Part shown: positions 1-9,262 of the stretch, one piece after another
Layout of the letters: every line of letters begins with the position of its first letter
Position numbering within the stretch: the first letter of the stretch is position 1
Position numbers and translations under genes: made by a program
The notes under the pieces: generated by a model
Told to the model about the DNA's origin: nothing
Database searches by the model: none
Seen by the model: only the letters and a program-made list of their open reading frames with translations
Assembly: GCA_041493035.1 (NCBI GenBank)
Contig: JBGPYB010000031.1
Location: 1-35,350, forward strand
Source of the DNA: JBGPYB01 sp041493035
GTDB lineage: Bacteria > Acidobacteriota > Vicinamibacteria > Fen-336
DNA: 35,350 nt
Reading direction: 5' to 3'

Positions 1-118
1 AGGCTAGCGGCGCAGCGACTCCGGATCGAGGCCCGTTCGCGGTTCCCGTCGGATCGTCGTTTTCTCGCCGGCACCCGGACCTCCCGAACAGCCGGTCGCG
101 GCCCGGGGCGCGGCAGCT

Positions 119-124
119 TATAAT
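119..124 (+). promoter_or_regulatory. Candidate -10 box upstream of glgP
   Basis: An exact TATAAT lies 55 bases before the phosphorylase start, in otherwise GC-rich sequence. No good -35 hexamer is visible 16-18 bases upstream. An AAGAGG at 161-166 could serve as ribosome binding site, although its 13-base spacing to the ATG is long. The rest of 1-179 shows no gene. Confidence 0.4.
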
Positions 125-179
125 GCCCGCCGTATTCCAGAGTTCCGCCGAATCCCCTCCAAGAGGTCTCTAACCGCAG

Positions 180-2297
<2,118 letters not shown>

Positions 2298-2303
2298 GGA
2301 CCG

Positions 2304-3158
2304 TCAGTAGAGCCAGACCGTCGTCGCACGCCCGATCGTCACCGCGGGCTGCGTGCGTCTCTGCTCGATGCCGAGGAACCGCTGCCGTTCGGGTCGAGCC
2401 ACGTAGAGTCGCAGCGACTGGCGCAGGCTGCGAGGGGTGTCGCTTGGAGGGGCGACGTCTCCCAAGAGAATCTCGCACCATGCGCTTTGCCAGAGACGAG
2501 GCCGGATGTGGATGGGATCGAAACCGTACCACTCGCCCTTTAGCTTAAAGAAGCGCGCGCCTTGCTCCACGGCGAGAGCGGCGAGGCCTTCAGCCACCGC
2601 CGCCGAGCGATCGGCAACGTCGTGCAGGGACAGTCGGCAGGAGGGAACCAGGACCGAACGGAAGAGAAGAAACCGTGCGGCAGAGAGCGAGGCAATGCTC
2701 GCCAGCGGGAGATCGGTCAGCACCGTCTCCGCGCCCATCGCCCGAAGGCGGCCCATGCAGGTGGACACCCACCCCAGAATGTCCTCGACGGCAGCGCCGT
2801 AGAGGATGTCGTTTCCGACATCCGTGATCAGGGCCAGCGTCTTCGCGGGAGGCCGATCCGCGAGGCTGGCCCAGAGGCGGCAGTCCATGATTCCGGGAAG
2901 TCTTCGACCGAGGACGGCGCTCGTCATGCCGTACGAACGTCCGTGGCCGAGGGCGCCGAAGATCTCGAGGGGCTCCCCGAAGGTCCGTTGGCTTGTCTCG
3001 ACGACGGTGAGAAGACCGCGAGTCAGGTTGCTCGCGCCGAGAGCGACGACACGACGGGGGAACGCCTCAGGCCCCGGCGGACTCGTGTCGTCGCCGGGCG
3101 TCGAGAAACGCCTGGTAGACGCGGCCCTTCTCGGCAACCGTGTTACGCAGGACCCCAT
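2304..3158 (-). CDS. SGNH/GDSL-type hydrolase, function unknown
   Basis: The product (about 284 residues) shows the block signature of SGNH esterases: GASNLTRG supplies the catalytic Ser, GHGRSYG the Gly, GNDI the Asn and DPIHI the C-terminal Asp-x-x-His. The substrate cannot be read from the sequence; family members cleave acyl or acetyl esters. There is no signal peptide or membrane segment, so a cytoplasmic enzyme is likely. The start is uncertain. The frame stays open through the end of the upstream zinc-ribbon gene, and no start codon lies between that gene's stop (3067) and the Ser block. I give the ATG at 3158, which overlaps the upstream gene by 92 bases; a TTG at 3137 is an alternative. 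It is the last gene of the long minus-strand run that begins at the cobalamin riboswitch. Confidence 0.75.
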   Translation of the reverse strand: MGSCVTRLPRRAASTRRFSTPGDDTSPPGPEAFPRRVVALGASNLTRGLLTVVETSQRTFGEPLEIFGALGHGRSYGMTSAVLGRRLPGIMDCRLWASLADRPPAKTLALITDVGNDILYGAAVEDILGWVSTCMGRLRAMGAETVLTDLPLASIASLSAARFLLFRSVLVPSCRLSLHDVADRSAAVAEGLAALAVEQGARFFKLKGEWYGFDPIHIRPRLWQSAWCEILLGDVAPPSDTPRSLRQSLRLYVARPERQRFLGIEQRRTQPAVTIGRATTVWLY

Positions 3159-3741
3159 CGGCGCTGGGCACGTCCTTGGAATGGACCACGAGGTCGGCGA
3201 GGCAGGCAAAGGCCTGGGTCCCATCCCCTGTCTTGAACTCGTCTCCCACGAGCACCACGAAGAGTCGTCGGCGCGCGTCGGGGTTCAGTCGGCTGAGGCG
3301 CTGGTACAGCGTTTCGGGCTTGCCGGGACCTCCGCCCGCACGCGACGTCACCACCAGCTCGTAGAGTCCCTGCTCCATCAAGCGGGCGCCCTCCGGGCCT
3401 TCGTCCAGTGTATCGACTTGATATCCTTGCCGGGTCAGGGTGAGGGTCGCGGCACCGGCCAAGGCTTTGTCCGAAAGGGAGACGAGAGCTCGCGCTCCTG
3501 AGGCTCCGCCGTCGCCGAGGCTCATTTCGCGACGGAGCTGAGCCATCATCTGGACCTTCATTTCCTCGGTGGAGGCGGGGCCTGCGGCCTGCGCATCAGG
3601 CGATGCGGCCTCGGGTGCCGTCTTCCCGGGAAACTTCACAGCCGTCTGGCACTTGGGGCACTTGACCTGAAAGGGCCGGTCCGGGACCTTCGCATCGTCG
3701 ATGGCGATCTTCGTCCCGCACTGTGGGCAAAGAGACTGCAC
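3067..3741 (-). CDS. MJ0042-type zinc-ribbon protein with receiver-like C-terminal domain
   Basis: The 224-residue product begins at a GTG, three bases after the pilT-type gene ends. Residues 1-40 form a zinc ribbon of the MJ0042 type: CPQC (Cys5, Cys8) and CPKC (Cys28, Cys31), followed by VKFPG. A linker of about 40 residues follows. Residues 85-215 resemble a response-regulator receiver fold in layout (ALVSLSDKALAGAATLTLTRQGY, then a DTLDEGPEGA stretch and a hydrophobic VVLVGDEF strand). I cannot place a clear phosphorylatable Asp, so it would be a pseudo-receiver. The domain call is from the pattern of strands and helices only. Placement next to a PilT-type ATPase suggests a regulatory or scaffold role in pilus or surface motility; that is inference. 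Confidence 0.75.
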   Translation of the reverse strand: MQSLCPQCGTKIAIDDAKVPDRPFQVKCPKCQTAVKFPGKTAPEAASPDAQAAGPASTEEMKVQMMAQLRREMSLGDGGASGARALVSLSDKALAGAATLTLTRQGYQVDTLDEGPEGARLMEQGLYELVVTSRAGGGPGKPETLYQRLSRLNPDARRRLFVVLVGDEFKTGDGTQAFACLADLVVHSKDVPSADGVLRNTVAEKGRVYQAFLDARRRHESAGA

Positions 3742-3744
3742 GGT

Positions 3745-4944
3745 CTACCTCTCGATCAGGTCGTCGAAGTCGGGCTTCGGGTGCGCCCCGGTTCGGCGTG
3801 TCGGAGCGGGCTCGACGGATTTGGCCGCGATCGCGGGCCCCGAATCCGCTCCGCTCTGGGTCTCGAGGCGGAGCGCCAGGTTCGTGCGATTCGAGGCATA
3901 GGAGAGACCCACCTCCTTCTCGATGACACCGGCATTGATGAGGCGTTCCAGCTCGTAGTCGAAGCTCTGCATCCCCTCGAGGACGCCGTCGTTCATGGCG
4001 TCGATGAGGCTCTTTCCCTCGCGCTCGCCCTCCTGGATGTATTCCTTGGTGCGCGACGTCGAATTCAGCACCTCGCAAACGGCGATACGCCCGCCGCCCT
4101 TCTTGGGAACGAGGCGCTGGCTGACGATCCATTTGAACGACTGGGAGAAGCGTGTGCGGACCTGCCGCTCCTCGTTCTTCGGGAAGACGCCCACGATCCT
4201 GTCCACGGTCTTCGACGCGTCGATGGTGTGGAGGGTCGAAAGTACCAGGTGACCCGTCTCCGACGCTTCCAGGGCGATGGAGATCGTCTCGACGTCGCGC
4301 ATCTCGCCCACCAGGATCACCTTCGGCGCCTGGCGGAGCGCCGCCCGGAGGGCCAGGGCGAAGGTCTGGGTGTCCGCGCCCACCTCCCGCTGGTTGATCG
4401 TCGCCACCTGGTGGGGGTGGAGGTACTCGATGGGGTCCTCGATCGTGATGATGTGGACCGCCTTCTCGCGATTGATCTTGTTGATGATCGCGGCGAGGCT
4501 CGTGGATTTTCCAGAGCCCGTGGGCCCCGTGAGAAGAACGATGCCGTTGCGCTCGTTGCCGATGGCGTTGAGCTGCGGCGGAAGCCCCAGCTCCTCCACG
4601 GTGGGGATCTTGTTGGGGATCACGCGGAGGACGATGGAGTAGGAGCCGCGCTGGGCGAAGACGTTCACGCGGAACCGTGTCCGGCGCGGGAGGCTGTAGG
4701 AGAGGTCTACGGCTCCCGTTCGCACCAACTTGTCGGCGAGGTCTCGCTTCCCCGCGAGCAGACGCATGGCGATGAGCTCGGTCTGGTAGGGGAGGAGGCG
4801 CTCGATTCCGGCGAAGCTGACGGGCCGGAGCGAACCATCGAGTTCGATCTGGGGAGGACGCCCAACGGAGAGGTTCAGGTCCGAGAGACCAGGCGCGGCG
4901 TCCAACATCGTCTCGAGGAGCGGATCGAGATCGAACAAGGGCAT
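3745..4944 (-). CDS. PilT/PilU-type type IV pilus retraction ATPase
   Basis: This is a 399-residue hexameric ATPase of the PilT/VirB11 family, which powers pilus retraction at the inner membrane. Visible motifs are Walker A GPTGSGKST (140-148), the Asp box TIEDPIEYLH (about 167-176), Walker B ILVGEMRD (210-217) and the His box TGHLVLSTLHT (230-240). The C-terminal half has EGEREGKSLIDAMNDG and FDYELERL. The canonical AIRNLIRE motif of model PilT proteins is not seen; its position reads STSRTKEYI. The C-terminal tail of about 50 residues is Pro/Ala-rich and poorly conserved. An SD (GGAGG, 4950-4954 on the opposite strand) sits seven bases before the ATG. No other pilus gene is present. The stop of the preceding BtuF-like gene is only 24 bases away, so it appears co-transcribed with B12 uptake genes. 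PilT versus PilU cannot be settled here. Confidence 0.92.
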   Translation of the reverse strand: MPLFDLDPLLETMLDAAPGLSDLNLSVGRPPQIELDGSLRPVSFAGIERLLPYQTELIAMRLLAGKRDLADKLVRTGAVDLSYSLPRRTRFRVNVFAQRGSYSIVLRVIPNKIPTVEELGLPPQLNAIGNERNGIVLLTGPTGSGKSTSLAAIINKINREKAVHIITIEDPIEYLHPHQVATINQREVGADTQTFALALRAALRQAPKVILVGEMRDVETISIALEASETGHLVLSTLHTIDASKTVDRIVGVFPKNEERQVRTRFSQSFKWIVSQRLVPKKGGGRIAVCEVLNSTSRTKEYIQEGEREGKSLIDAMNDGVLEGMQSFDYELERLINAGVIEKEVGLSYASNRTNLALRLETQSGADSGPAIAAKSVEPAPTRRTGAHPKPDFDDLIER

Positions 4945-4968
4945 GGGAGCCTCCGAGGGCCGGAGATG

Positions 4969-5874
4969 TTACCTCATTCCGGCGGCGGTCGAAAGGGTCG
5001 CATGGAGAGGGACCGCACGATGTTCAGCGATCGACGCGTCTCGAAGCCATGCCGCGATGGTCTCGGCGGCCTCGACAAGGCGCGGCCCGGGGCGGTTCAA
5101 GTACGCGTTCCCGTCCATCAGAAGCACGCGCGGCGCGAGGGACCGTAGCGTGTCGGCCACGGGGCGCACCTCAGCCATGGTCCGGGCGAGATCGAAGCCG
5201 CACGGCGCCACGATGACGGCGTCGAGAGCCAAGGCACGGACCTCGTCCCAGGTGGCGTACGGAGAGGCAGCCCCCGGCGCCGGGCCGACCGCCGTGGCGC
5301 CCGCCGCCTCGAGGGTCTCGGGGACCCAATGGCCGGCCAGCATCGGAGGGGCGAGCCACTCGATCACCGCGACCCGGGGACGAGGCGCCGAGGCCTGCTC
5401 GGAGAGGCGAGCGAGGCGCGCGCGGAGAGCACCGCCGACGGCGATCGCGCGCTCGCGGACGCCGCAAGCCGCGGCCACGGCTCCGATGTCTCCGAGGACG
5501 TCCTCGAGGCGCTGGGGCCGCAGCGAGACCACCCTCGCTCCAGGCGCCGTCCGCTTGAGAGAGGTCACGACCTGTTCGTAGGAGATCGCACAGACCTCGC
5601 AGGCTTCCTGGGTGACGACCACGTCCGGGGCCAGGGCCGCGAGGCGCACCTCGTCGAGCATGTAGATGGGGAGGTGCTCTGAGACGAGCCGGCGCACCTC
5701 GGCGTCCAGCTCCGCGCTTGGGAGGGACGAATCGACTCGGGCGCGCGTGAGAGCCGGCAGCATCGCCACGTCGGCGGGGAAATCGCACTCGTGGGAGCGC
5801 CCGACGAGGCTGTCGCGGAGGCCGAGCGCCGAGACGATCTCGGTGGCGGCAGGAAGCAGGGAGACGATCTTCAT
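4969..5874 (-). CDS. BtuF-like corrinoid-binding protein without signal peptide
   Basis: This 301-residue product belongs to the periplasmic-binding superfamily used by B12 and siderophore ABC importers (COG0614). It opens with MKIVSLLPAATEIVSALGL, the core first strand and helix of the domain, so it has no room for a signal peptide or lipobox. It also has SHECDFP (Cys30) and QEACEVCAISYEQV, with a CxxC pair at Cys92 and Cys95. This motif is typical of a leaderless subgroup often annotated as cobalamin-binding protein. The start overlaps the ATPase stop as ATGA (5871-5874). It is the second binding protein in the operon; the secreted one is at 7678-8562. The likely role is corrinoid binding or handling in the cytoplasm. 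Direct use with the BtuCD importer would require export by an unseen route. Confidence 0.8.
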   Translation of the reverse strand: MKIVSLLPAATEIVSALGLRDSLVGRSHECDFPADVAMLPALTRARVDSSLPSAELDAEVRRLVSEHLPIYMLDEVRLAALAPDVVVTQEACEVCAISYEQVVTSLKRTAPGARVVSLRPQRLEDVLGDIGAVAAACGVRERAIAVGGALRARLARLSEQASAPRPRVAVIEWLAPPMLAGHWVPETLEAAGATAVGPAPGAASPYATWDEVRALALDAVIVAPCGFDLARTMAEVRPVADTLRSLAPRVLLMDGNAYLNRPGPRLVEAAETIAAWLRDASIAEHRAVPLHATLSTAAGMR

Positions 5875-6656
5875 GGGCGCTTGTCCTCAAAGCTATAGAG
5901 AAGATGGGGGAGACTCGGCACGGTATGGCCGCGCACCTCGACGCCGAACCCTTCCGCGCAGGCTGAGCTCGCGAGCACGTCGCGCGGAGGTCCTTCAGCC
6001 CTGACGCGTCCTTCCGCTAGGAGGATCATCCGGTCGCACCAGGCTGCGGCGCGCTGCAAGTCGTGGACGACCGCCAGCACCGCCACGCCGCATTCGCGCA
6101 CGGCGTCCAAGACGCGGAAGAGCTGGAGCTGGTGGCCGACGTCGAGATGGGCGCCCGGTTCGTCGAGGAGGAGCACCCGGGGCTCCTGGGCCAGGCCTCG
6201 GGCCAGGGCCGCCAGTTGCCGCTCGCCGGCCGAGAGTGTCCCGATGCGCCGGCCCGCCAGCTCCAGAATGCCGGTCTGGCGCATCGACCGTTCCACGGCA
6301 TCGGCGTCGGCTGCAATGAAGGGGAGGAAGGGTCCGCGATAGGGGTATCGCCCCAGAGCCACCCGATCGCGCACCGTGAGGGCGACCGCTCCTCCCTCCT
6401 CGGGTGTGACCAGGGACAGGGTGCGAGCCAAGGCGTCGCGAGGCCATGCGGGAATGGGTCGGTCCTCCAGCAGCACGAGTCCCGACGTCGGCTGGAGGAG
6501 CCCCGCAAGGGCGCGGACGAAGGTCGATTTCCCTGCGGCGTTCGGCCCCACGAGTGCCACTGCTTCTCCGGCTTTGAGCGCGAGGCTCGCGTCCCTCAAG
6601 ACGACCCGGCCACCCCGTGAGACGACGAGATCCCGGGCTTCGAGGATCGCCGTCAT
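5871..6656 (-). CDS. btuD: BtuD-type ABC transporter ATP-binding protein
   Basis: The 261-residue product is the cytoplasmic ATPase of a type II importer for cobalamin or iron chelates. It has Walker A GPNAAGKST (37-45), signature LSAGERQ (141-147, with Ala in place of the second residue Gly of LSGGQ), Walker B VLLLDEPGAHLD (from 161) and a switch His in VVHDLQRA. FecE, FhuC and BtuD cannot be separated by sequence alone. The cobalamin call comes from the riboswitch at the head of the operon. The start overlaps the permease stop as ATGA (6653-6656), and its own stop overlaps the next gene the same way. Confidence 0.9.
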   Translation of the reverse strand: MTAILEARDLVVSRGGRVVLRDASLALKAGEAVALVGPNAAGKSTFVRALAGLLQPTSGLVLLEDRPIPAWPRDALARTLSLVTPEEGGAVALTVRDRVALGRYPYRGPFLPFIAADADAVERSMRQTGILELAGRRIGTLSAGERQLAALARGLAQEPRVLLLDEPGAHLDVGHQLQLFRVLDAVRECGVAVLAVVHDLQRAAAWCDRMILLAEGRVRAEGPPRDVLASSACAEGFGVEVRGHTVPSLPHLLYSFEDKRP

Positions 6657-7681
6657 TCCCGCCCCTCGTTCGCGTGAAGTGCGAGAAGGAAGTATGGGGC
6701 GCCGACGAAGGCGGTCAACGAGCCGAGCGGAAGGTCGAGACTCTGACTCAATGTGCGCGCACCTAGATCGGCGAGGACGACCAGAAGTCCACCGGCCAGG
6801 AAGGCGGCCGGTAGCAGATGACGAGCGAGAGGGCCCACGCGCGGGCGGAGGGCGTGGGGGGCGATCAGCCCCACGAAGGGGACCGAGCCGGCGATGGAGG
6901 TGGCTGCTCCCGCTACGAGCGCCGCGAGAGCGAAGACCGCGAGGCGCGTCGCATGGACGGGCAGGCCGAGCGATCCAGCTTCATCTTCTCCCAGGGCCAG
7001 AACATCCAGCGGGCGCGCGAATGCCAGGAGCAGCGCGACGCCGGGAAGGATGAAGACGGCGCCGATTTGGACGTGAGACCAGCTCCGTCCCTCGAGCCCT
7101 CCGGCGAGCCAGAAGAGGACGGTCTTCACGCGAAACTCCTCGGTGGCCACGAGGAGAACCGACGTGCCCGCGCTCGCGAGGGCGGAGACGGCGATTCCCG
7201 TCAGGAGGAGGCCCTGCAAGGAGGGCCGACCCGCGGCGTGGGCGAGGAGATAGACGAGCACGATCGCAGCCATCGCCCCGAAGAATGCGGCCACGGGGAG
7301 CGCCAGGAAGACGCGCGCCGACCATCCGAGTCGGACGGCCAGAACCGCGCCGAATGCGGCGCCGGACCCGACGCCGAGCAGTCCCGAGTCCGCCATCGGG
7401 TTGCGGAAGACCGATTGCAGCACGGCGCCGACCACCGCGAGCCCTCCCCCTACGAGGCCAGCCAGCAGCACCCGCGGGAGACGCACCGTCCAGAAGATCG
7501 CCTGGGCCGAAGGCTCGAGCGGGGGAGCGAACGACGGCAAACCGAAGGTCGACCCGATCGACGAGAGCACGGACCCGATGGGCAGCGGGACGCTTCCATG
7601 GGCGAGGGCCAAGGAAAGAGCCACGGGGAAGGCGAGTGTCAGGACCAGGAGAACGTTGCGGCGCCGCCGCGCTTCGGTCAC
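6653..7681 (-). CDS. btuC: BtuC-type (FecCD family) inner-membrane permease
   Basis: This 342-residue protein is the membrane channel of the B12 importer, with about ten hydrophobic segments. Family hallmarks include RLPRVLLAGLVGGGLAVVGA near the N-terminus, NPMADSGLLGVGSGAAFGA, and the C-terminal GSVPFVGLIAPHALRP region that contacts the ATPase. The reading frame is open further upstream, to 7735. I chose the GTG at 7681 because it overlaps the stop of the binding-protein gene as GTGA, matches the other junctions of this operon and gives a normal family length. Confidence 0.92.
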   Translation of the reverse strand: MTEARRRRNVLLVLTLAFPVALSLALAHGSVPLPIGSVLSSIGSTFGLPSFAPPLEPSAQAIFWTVRLPRVLLAGLVGGGLAVVGAVLQSVFRNPMADSGLLGVGSGAAFGAVLAVRLGWSARVFLALPVAAFFGAMAAIVLVYLLAHAAGRPSLQGLLLTGIAVSALASAGTSVLLVATEEFRVKTVLFWLAGGLEGRSWSHVQIGAVFILPGVALLLAFARPLDVLALGEDEAGSLGLPVHATRLAVFALAALVAGAATSIAGSVPFVGLIAPHALRPRVGPLARHLLPAAFLAGGLLVVLADLGARTLSQSLDLPLGSLTAFVGAPYFLLALHANEGRE

Positions 7682-8562
7682 GGTTGGCCCTTCGGAACCC
7701 TGTCGGGATGGAGCCGCGCCGCGAGGTCCCAGCACGCTGTGGCCGTGTATTGCGACAAGGCGACGAGAAGCTCGTTGGGCATGACGGCGATGCGTCCCTG
7801 ACGAACGGCGCGTAACCCCGACAGGAGCGGGTGCTCCCTCACGGCCTCAACGCCGCCAGGCCATGAACTCACGAGGATTACATCCGGATCCGAGACGAAG
7901 GCGCGCTCGGCCCCCGGAGGTACGATCCCCTGGACTCCCATCTCGCGTCCCACGTTGACGGCGCCGGCCGTTTCGATCAGAGCGCCAATGGCCGTGTCGG
8001 CACCCGCCGTCATTTCACCCGACCAGTACAGGACCCGCGGCCTGCGGACGCCGTCGAGGCGTCGGGCGAGGTCGGCCAGGGTCGCGTCGTACTGGGCGAG
8101 AACGCTTGCAGCGGCGGCCTCGGCACCCACCGCCCGGCCGAGGTCGACGATGGCCGCGCGCACACCGGCTGGAGAGTTGAGGCCCTGCATTCGGTGCCAC
8201 CGGATCCCGGACTTCTCAACGAGCTTCAGGAAGTCCGCGTCGGTGTATTCCGAGACCACTACGAGATCGGGCGAGAGAGCGACGAGGCGCTCCATGTCCG
8301 CTTTCTGGAACCGGTACGCCGCCCTGGGCACCCGGCCGACCACATTGGAGGTCCCCGGATCGTCGGCCCACCGTGTCACCGAGACGAGACGCTCTTGCGG
8401 CAGGATCTCGACCAATACCTCGTCCGCCGAGAGGTTGAGGGACGCGATCCGTTTCGGAGGGAGATCAGCGCCGCTCGCGGCGACGGTCGTGAGCAAGAGG
8501 ACGACAGCCGCACCAGCGCAGAGACGCCGGGCGGTCGAGCGCAAGCCGAAGACGCGCGTCAT
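7678..8562 (-). CDS. btuF: BtuF-like periplasmic binding protein (secreted)
   Basis: The 294-residue product has a cleavable signal peptide: arginines near the start, the hydrophobic core LCAGAAVVLLLTTVA, and a probable cut after AASGA. The mature part starts PKRIASLNLSADEVLVEILP, a COG0614 binding-protein opening. PDLVVVSEYTDADFLKLVEKSGI follows in the first lobe and PDVILVSSWPGG in the second. It would deliver corrinoid from the periplasm to the BtuCD complex. The gene lies seven bases after the DUF71 stop and overlaps the permease start. Iron-siderophore specificity is possible from the fold, but the riboswitch argues for cobalamin. Confidence 0.88.
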   Translation of the reverse strand: MTRVFGLRSTARRLCAGAAVVLLLTTVAASGADLPPKRIASLNLSADEVLVEILPQERLVSVTRWADDPGTSNVVGRVPRAAYRFQKADMERLVALSPDLVVVSEYTDADFLKLVEKSGIRWHRMQGLNSPAGVRAAIVDLGRAVGAEAAAASVLAQYDATLADLARRLDGVRRPRVLYWSGEMTAGADTAIGALIETAGAVNVGREMGVQGIVPPGAERAFVSDPDVILVSSWPGGVEAVREHPLLSGLRAVRQGRIAVMPNELLVALSQYTATACWDLAARLHPDRVPKGQP

Positions 8563-8569
8563 GAGTGGG

Positions 8570-9262
8570 TCACGCCGTCGCTCCGAGCGGGGCTTGGGCT
8601 ACCGGAATGAGGTCGGCGAAGACGAAGCCGTCGCGCTCCACGATTTCCCCGCCTTCCACCCGGATGGGGTGTCGGAACATCGGACCGTCCCAGGCGAAGG
8701 TATGGAACTCGCCGTTCTCGCCGCAGGGATCGACTCGGTCGGGGAGGTCGGCCAGAAGCGTCGTATCGAACTCCCGTCCGGCAAACGAAGGAGCGAGAAC
8801 CTTGGGATCGATGCAGGTGATCCGGGCGCGGAGGCCCACGGCGATCATCTCCTCGGCGAGCTCACGGGTCGGGCGCTTCCAAAGGGGAAAGAGCGGAGCG
8901 AGGCCTGTTCCGCGCAGGCGCTCCTCCCGGTAGCGACGGATGGCCTCGAGGAAGAGGTCGCCGAAGGCCATGGTCACGATGCCGTCGGCCCGAGCCGTCT
9001 CGATCGCGGTTCCCATTGCCGCTTCGTACGTTTCGTTTGGACATGGCCACGGAATCGTGACGATACGGAGGGGGAGGCCGGCGGCCTCCGCCTGCGCTTC
9101 GAGAAGCACACGCCGCACCGCGTGCATCGCCACGCGGTCGTGGGTCCCGTTGACGGTGGTCAGAAGGCCGACGACCTCCACGTCCTCACGCTGTCTGAGG
9201 ACGTGGAGGGTCATCGCGCTGTCCTTCCCGCTGCTCCACGCGAGAAGGACCCTGCTCTTCAC
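8570..9262 (-). CDS. DUF71/COG2102 PP-loop ATP-binding enzyme, predicted B12 salvage
   Basis: The 230-residue product is an adenine-nucleotide alpha-hydrolase-like enzyme. The PP-loop SSGKDS (10-15) is followed by MTLHVLR, and the middle carries FGDLFLEAIRRYREERL. Archaeal and eukaryotic relatives are diphthine-ammonia ligases. Bacteria lack diphthamide, and a published comparative-genomics study of DUF71/COG2102 predicted that a bacterial subgroup acts in B12 salvage. Position fits that: second gene after the cobalamin riboswitch, between btuB and btuF. The exact reaction is unknown; ATP-dependent amidation or activation of a corrinoid is a reasonable guess. The frame is open upstream, to 9535. 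I chose the GTG at 9262 because it overlaps the btuB stop as GTGA and places the strand before the PP-loop directly at the N-terminus, as in the family. Confidence 0.88.
   Translation of the reverse strand: MKSRVLLAWSSGKDSAMTLHVLRQREDVEVVGLLTTVNGTHDRVAMHAVRRVLLEAQAEAAGLPLRIVTIPWPCPNETYEAAMGTAIETARADGIVTMAFGDLFLEAIRRYREERLRGTGLAPLFPLWKRPTRELAEEMIAVGLRARITCIDPKVLAPSFAGREFDTTLLADLPDRVDPCGENGEFHTFAWDGPMFRHPIRVEGGEIVERDGFVFADLIPVAQAPLGATA

Noticed and set aside
3781..5148. A 455-codon plus-strand frame opposite the PilT-type gene
   Set aside because: It is antisense to conserved Walker and His-box motifs and has no domain of its own.
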